NCBI GenBank assembly: GCA_004376375.1
Contig: SOJX01000142.1
Span: 30,330 to 94,329, forward strand
Length of the DNA stretch: 64,000 bases
Direction of reading: 5' to 3'
Source of the DNA: Planctomycetota bacterium
GTDB lineage: Bacteria; Planctomycetota; E44-bin39
Below, piece by piece: positions 60,626 through 64,000 of the stretch. A program made the position numbers and the translations under genes. The notes under the pieces were generated by a model, which saw nothing but the letters and a program-made list of their open reading frames with translations, was not told the DNA's origin and ran no database searches. Position 1 is the first letter of the stretch, and every line of letters starts with the position of its first letter.

Positions 60626-61482
60626 TGCTGACCGACCAGGCAGAAAAGCTGAGAAAGCTCGCCGATAGCAGGCGCGGCGGCGCCAGGTTTATCGCGGTAA
60701 CGAGCGGCAAAGGCGGCGTCGGCAAGACCAACCTCGCGTCCGGGCTGGCGATAGCCGCGGCCGACCTCGGATTGCGCTTTATCCTGCTGTACGCGGAGCT
60801 CGGGCTTGCAAACGTCGATATCGTGCTGGACCTTTCGCCGAAGTGCAATATGAGCGATCTTGTTTACGGCAAGCGCGACGTCTTCGACCTTCTTATCGAC
60901 GGGCCCGGAGGGATTCGGGTGGTGCCGGGCGCAAACGGCATATCGAGCTTTGCCGACCTCGACGTGGCGAAGCGAGTCGAGCTTCTGCATCACCTGCACA
61001 AACTCGAGCACGAGGCCGACCTGATTTTTGTTGATACGTCGGCGGGTATTTCGGGCAACGTAATCCAGTTCTGCGCGGCCGCGGACGAGGTGATAGTCGT
61101 GGCGACGCCGGAGCCGACGGCGATTACCGACGCCTACGCGATAATAAAAACGCTTGCGCGCACCGAAGGCACGGGCCGGCTGAAATTCCTGGTAAACCAG
61201 GTGACCAACCGCGTGGAAGCATTGCGAATCGCCGAGAGGGTCGTGAACGTTTCGAAGGAGTTTTTAAGAACCAGGGTGGACCCGTTCGGGTATGTACTTG
61301 CGGACCCGCACGTGCCGGTATCGGTCAGGCGCCGCCGGCCGTTCGTGCTCGAATTTCCGTACGCTCCGGCTTCTCTTTGCGTAAAAACGCTTGCGAGGCG
61401 CCTGCACGCGAACCCGAAGCGGGAGCGCGGCGGTTTCTTTGAAAGGTTATTCGGATTCTTCAGGAGGAGTAAAGCGTCGTGA
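60625..61482 (+). CDS. flhG: Flagellar number regulator FlhG (FleN), MinD-like ATPase
   Basis: 285 aa. Deviant Walker A KGGVGKT (29-35) and Walker B DLIFVDTSAGIS are present. The strand after Walker A reads LLYAELGLANVD instead of the usual LLDADLGLANVD, so both acidic residues of the DxD pair are changed (Y56, E58). The second corresponds to the catalytic Asp of MinD, here Glu. The DQAEKLRKLA start is the FlhF-activating helix type. Coupled to flhF and to the next gene. Confidence 0.93.
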   Translation: MLTDQAEKLRKLADSRRGGARFIAVTSGKGGVGKTNLASGLAIAAADLGLRFILLYAELGLANVDIVLDLSPKCNMSDLVYGKRDVFDLLIDGPGGIRVVPGANGISSFADLDVAKRVELLHHLHKLEHEADLIFVDTSAGISGNVIQFCAAADEVIVVATPEPTAITDAYAIIKTLARTEGTGRLKFLVNQVTNRVEALRIAERVVNVSKEFLRTRVDPFGYVLADPHVPVSVRRRRPFVLEFPYAPASLCVKTLARRLHANPKRERGGFFERLFGFFRRSKAS

Positions 61483-61865
61483 TAGACAGATTTTCTGGCG
61501 TACTGGGGCTTTTTGCGTTTTTCCTTGCGGCCACGCTGGGCATAGTGCTGGATCATCCGGCGGACCAGGTGCTGTTCTCGTCGCTGATCGCGATGGTTAC
61601 GTTCATAATCATCGGCAAGGTCATCGGCTTTTTCGCGGGAAAGATAATCGCAGAGGTTGTTGCGACGATACCCGAGGAGGAGCTTGCAGGTATCGAGGCG
61701 GAAGAGCTTGTCGAGGGCAAGGCCGCGGTCGTAGCGGAGCCGGGCCAGTTCGAGGAGCCTGTGCCTCCGCCTGCCGTCCAACCTCAGGCGGCGCCTCCCG
61801 TGCCCGAGGCCGGGAAAAACGATGTAAAGCCGGATGGAAATGAAGGGCCTCCGTCGGCAGCGTAA
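61479..61865 (+). CDS. Small membrane protein of unknown function between flhG and fliA
   Basis: 128 aa, GTG start overlapping the flhG stop (GTGA). Two membrane helices (about 5-23 and 31-56) followed by an acidic, Pro/Ala-rich cytoplasmic tail (EEELAGIEAEELVEGKAAVV and on). No family recognised. The coupled position suggests a flagellar or polar role. Confidence 0.7.
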   Translation: MIDRFSGVLGLFAFFLAATLGIVLDHPADQVLFSSLIAMVTFIIIGKVIGFFAGKIIAEVVATIPEEELAGIEAEELVEGKAAVVAEPGQFEEPVPPPAVQPQAAPPVPEAGKNDVKPDGNEGPPSAA

Positions 61866-61883
61866 TGCACGGATAATTTCATC

Positions 61884-61912
61884 TTGCATTCCCGCTGCCA
61901 ATCGGATAATTT
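61884..61912 (+). promoter_or_regulatory. Possible internal promoter for fliA
   Basis: TTGCAT (61884-61889), 17 bp, TAATTT (61907-61912). The word GGATAATTT occurs twice here (61871 and 61904), 33 bp apart. Confidence 0.35.
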
Positions 61913-61932
61913 GATGGAAAAGGAGGTCAGCA

Positions 61933-62706
61933 GTGGCTGCGACGTCTAAGTCACAAACTGGCGACCTGTGGATCGCCTACAAAAAGAAAAAGGATGAGCG
62001 CATCCGCAACGCGCTTATCGAGCGGTATCTCCCGCTCGTGAAGTATACGGCGGAGCGCCTCGCCTCCCGGTTCCCGGCGAGCGTCGAAGTGGACGATATG
62101 ATGTCGTCCGGCATTTTCGGGCTCATGGATGCGATTGACAGGTTCGACCTTGACCGCGGCGTCAAGTTCGAGACCTATTGCACCAACCGTATCCGGGGCG
62201 CCATTCTCGACGGGCTGCGCGCGATGGACTGGGTGCCGCGCCTGGTGCGCTCGCGCTCGAGCAAGCTCCAGCGCGAGTGGCAGTTCATGAGGGAACAGCT
62301 CGGCCGCCCGCCCACCGATTACGAGGTGGCCACCCAACTCGGCATGAACCTCGACGAGTACGACGCGCTGCTCAAAGAGGCGAACGTGATCGGTTTCCAG
62401 TCGCTGTCGGACGAGATGCCCGATGACGACAACAAGACGATGCGCAAAATAGACGTGGTTGAAAGCAACAAGGGCATAAGCCCGATAGAAGAAATCCAGA
62501 AAAAAGAGATCAAGGACCTCGTCACTAAGGGCCTCTCGAAAAAGGAGCGCCTCGTTCTTCTCCTTTATTACTTCGAAGAACTCACGATGAAGGAGATCGG
62601 GGCCATCCTCGACCTTTCGGAATCGCGCGTGTGCCAGCTCCATTCCCGCATCATGCTGCGTCTGCGCGCAAGGCTGGAAAAAATCCGCACTGATCTACTG
62701 GGATAA
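61933..62706 (+). CDS. fliA: Flagellar sigma factor FliA/WhiG (sigma-28)
   Basis: 257 aa, GTG start with AAGGAGG. Region 2 (VKYTAERLASRFPASVEVDD, GLMDAIDRFDLDRGVKFETY), FliA-type region 2.4/3 (RIRGAILDGLRAMDWVPRLVR) and region 4 (LTMKEIGAILDLSESRVCQLHS) are complete. It would drive late flagellar genes; its anti-sigma factor FlgM is not in the window. Confidence 0.96.
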   Translation: MAATSKSQTGDLWIAYKKKKDERIRNALIERYLPLVKYTAERLASRFPASVEVDDMMSSGIFGLMDAIDRFDLDRGVKFETYCTNRIRGAILDGLRAMDWVPRLVRSRSSKLQREWQFMREQLGRPPTDYEVATQLGMNLDEYDALLKEANVIGFQSLSDEMPDDDNKTMRKIDVVESNKGISPIEEIQKKEIKDLVTKGLSKKERLVLLLYYFEELTMKEIGAILDLSESRVCQLHSRIMLRLRARLEKIRTDLLG

Positions 62707-62752
62707 AAACAAGGAAACAAGGAAACAAGGAAACAAGGAAACAAGGAAAGAA
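62706..62752. repeat. AACAAGGA tandem array
   Basis: Six copies of AAACAAGG/AACAAGGA directly at the fliA stop. Same words as 34107 and 63927. Confidence 0.92.
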
Positions 62753-62773
62753 GGGAAGAATATAGTAATTTAG

Positions 62774-62799
62774 CCGCCGGGCTTGACCGGCGGTTTTTT
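62774..62799 (+). terminator. Terminator of the flagellar operon
   Basis: CCGCCGG, loop GCTTGA, CCGGCGG, then six T. The flank TTTAGC and the CTTG loop are like those of the GCGCAGC palindromes. Confidence 0.88.
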
Positions 62800-62802
62800 A
62801 AA

Positions 62803-62840
62803 TTTGCAATCGTAAATCGACAATCGACAATCGAAAATCG
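62803..62840. repeat. AATCGACA/AATCGAAA word array
   Basis: Inverted copy of the words at 13146 and 52972 (17 identical bases at 62807-62823). Confidence 0.85.
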
Positions 62841-62900
62841 CTTGACCGTCTCAGGCATGGGTGATATACTCGCAGTCCATGCCGTAATGGGGAAAGTCTT

Positions 62901-63266
62901 ATGTCAAGGTATGCAATTATTCTCATGGTTCTGGCCGGTTTCACCGTTACGGCAATCGGTTGCAGCGGTGGGGATGAGAGTAAAGGGAAAAGCGAAGATA
63001 AGGATAAGACCCCTTCAAACCCGGCTGAGGCGGTGATGACGTATATTGGTGAAACGATACAGAAAAAAGATGAAGCACGGAACCAGCTCGGTATGACGCA
63101 GGTCAGGCAGAGAATCCGGAATTTCTGGAGCGCGAACGGCAGGTATCCGAGAGACCTGGGCGAGTTTCAGAGCAGTACGGGACCGCTGCCGAACCCGGGG
63201 GCGGGTTTTCAGTATAAGTACGACCCCGCGACGGGGAATATAACGGTAGTAAGACAGGGGATGTAA
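62901..63266 (+). CDS. Small lipoprotein with pseudopilin-like C-terminus
   Basis: 121 aa. Lipoprotein signal ending AIGC (C21), then SGGDESKGKSEDKDK. The C-terminal half resembles the globular end of type II secretion pseudopilins: RQRIRNFWSANGRYPRDLGEF and LPNPGAGFQYKYDPATGNITV. No pilin-type signal or secretion genes nearby. Function unknown. Its CSGGD start echoes the lipoproteins at 22188 and 26575. Confidence 0.72.
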   Translation: MSRYAIILMVLAGFTVTAIGCSGGDESKGKSEDKDKTPSNPAEAVMTYIGETIQKKDEARNQLGMTQVRQRIRNFWSANGRYPRDLGEFQSSTGPLPNPGAGFQYKYDPATGNITVVRQGM

Positions 63267-63289
63267 CAATAGCAGAGGAGAGGTGAACC

Positions 63290-63925
63290 GTGAAACTGAC
63301 ATGGCTCGGACAGGCATCGTTTCTTATCGAGACCCCAGGCGGCACACGGATCGTAACGGACCCCTATGACGGTGTCGGGCTCGAGTACCCGTCGGTCGAG
63401 GCGGATATTGTGACGATTTCACACGACCACTTCGACCACGGCGCCAAGCAGAAGGTGAAGGGCGATTTCACGACCTTCAGCACGCAGGGTCTCCATGAGG
63501 CGGCCGGTGTAAAAATATCGGGCCTCCTGACGTTTCATGACGACACCGGCGGAACGCAGCGCGGAAGCAACGTAATATTCGTTTTCGAAGCGGACGGCAT
63601 CCGCCTGTGCCACGCCGGCGACCTCGGCCACATGCTGAACGAGGCGCAGATCGACGCCCTCGGCAGGATTGATATTCTCTGCCTCCCCGTCGGCGGCGTG
63701 TACACGATCGACGCCGCCGGTGCGACGGAGCTGCTCGGTATTCTCAAGCCGCGGATCGCAGTGCCGATGCACTACAGGATTCCCGGGCTTTCGCTCGACA
63801 TCGCGGACGCGTCCGGGTTCCTTTCCGGCAAACAGCCGGTCAGGCAGGTCGACGTGCTCGAGGTCGACGCGGGCTCGCTGCCGGAAGCGACTGAGATTGC
63901 CGTGCTCGCGCCGAAGCACGGCTAG
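63290..63925 (+). CDS. Metallo-beta-lactamase-fold hydrolase (UlaG/UPF0173-like)
   Basis: 211 aa; AGAGGTGAACC before the start. MKLTWLGQASFLIET is the family start; HDHFDHG gives the metal ligands (HxHxDH in variant form, TISHDHFDH), LCHAGDL the next acidic ligand, and VPMHYR the last histidine. Such small proteins are common metal-dependent hydrolases with unknown substrates. It stands alone after the flagellar operon. Confidence 0.88.
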   Translation: MKLTWLGQASFLIETPGGTRIVTDPYDGVGLEYPSVEADIVTISHDHFDHGAKQKVKGDFTTFSTQGLHEAAGVKISGLLTFHDDTGGTQRGSNVIFVFEADGIRLCHAGDLGHMLNEAQIDALGRIDILCLPVGGVYTIDAAGATELLGILKPRIAVPMHYRIPGLSLDIADASGFLSGKQPVRQVDVLEVDAGSLPEATEIAVLAPKHG

Positions 63926-63926
63926 G

Positions 63927-64000
63927 GAAGAAGGAACAAGGTAATAAGGGAATAAGGGAACAAGGGAACAAGGGAACAAGGGAACAAGGGAACAAGGGAA
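63927..64000. repeat. GGGAACAA tandem array running off the window
   Basis: Head-to-tail 8-bp GGGAACAA copies start right after the hydrolase gene and continue to the edge. Confidence 0.93.

Noticed and set aside
61871..61912. Sigma-28 autoregulatory promoter before fliA
   Set aside because: No GCCGATAA-like element is present; only a modest sigma-70-like pair is seen.

Overview
The window is a stretch of bacterial chromosome that is moderately GC-rich by eye. It reads like an uncultured, flagellated bacterium with lipoproteins and several Hanks-type Ser/Thr kinases. The kinase architecture (a short GspE/MshEN-like N-terminus, then the kinase, a membrane helix and a sensor-like tail), the large lipid-anchored FG-GAP protein and the repeat-filled intergenic gaps suggest Planctomycetota or a nearby candidate phylum. 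That placement is inference and low confidence.

Layout. 1-2260 (minus): a lactate pair, larA and a glcD-like FAD oxidase cut by the window edge. 2464-5474 (plus): a tight four-gene cassette of nucleotidyltransferase, PqqD-like protein, HprK-related kinase and radical SAM/SPASM protein, which looks like a peptide-modification system without a visible precursor. 5658-14435: an FHA pseudokinase, an L-threonine dehydrogenase-like SDR, a small lipoprotein, argH and argG, a secreted subtilase and a HEAT-repeat protein. 14678-21703: two paralogous membrane Ser/Thr kinases with different C-terminal modules and an RsbW-like protein. 22188-30333: exported and membrane proteins. These include an FG-GAP/UnbV lipoprotein, a thioredoxin-like lipoprotein whose in-frame TGA sits at the first position of its CxxC motif (candidate selenoprotein), a clan-CD (C25-like) peptidase, an AhpD-like protein and a membrane-anchored isochorismatase-fold protein. 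A 232-bp promoter-plus-structured-leader element occurs twice (29272-29503 and 30398-30629).

30759-62706 is a flagellar supercluster, all on plus: MerR-like, TPR protein, flgN, a soluble histidine kinase and an NtrC-family regulator; then, behind a good sigma-54 promoter, flgB, flgC, fliE-fliF-fliG-fliH-fliI-fliJ, a MotE-like gene, fliK, flgD, a TIGR02530-like gene, flgE, flbD, motA, motB, fliL, fliN, fliO, fliP, fliQ, fliR, flhB, flhA, flhF, flhG, a small membrane protein and fliA. The two-component pair just upstream of the sigma-54 promoter suggests an FlrB/FlrC-type hierarchy leading to FliA. fliM is missing from its usual place, while fliN carries two FliM-like EIDALL motifs. A pseudopilin-like lipoprotein and a metallo-beta-lactamase-fold hydrolase close the window.

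Almost every sizeable gap contains arrays of 7-14-bp tandem words, often arranged as two inverted arms that could fold into long hairpins, and a family of short palindromes based on GCGCAGC/GCTGCGC. Word families recur at distant sites, so these are dispersed genomic elements rather than local slippage.
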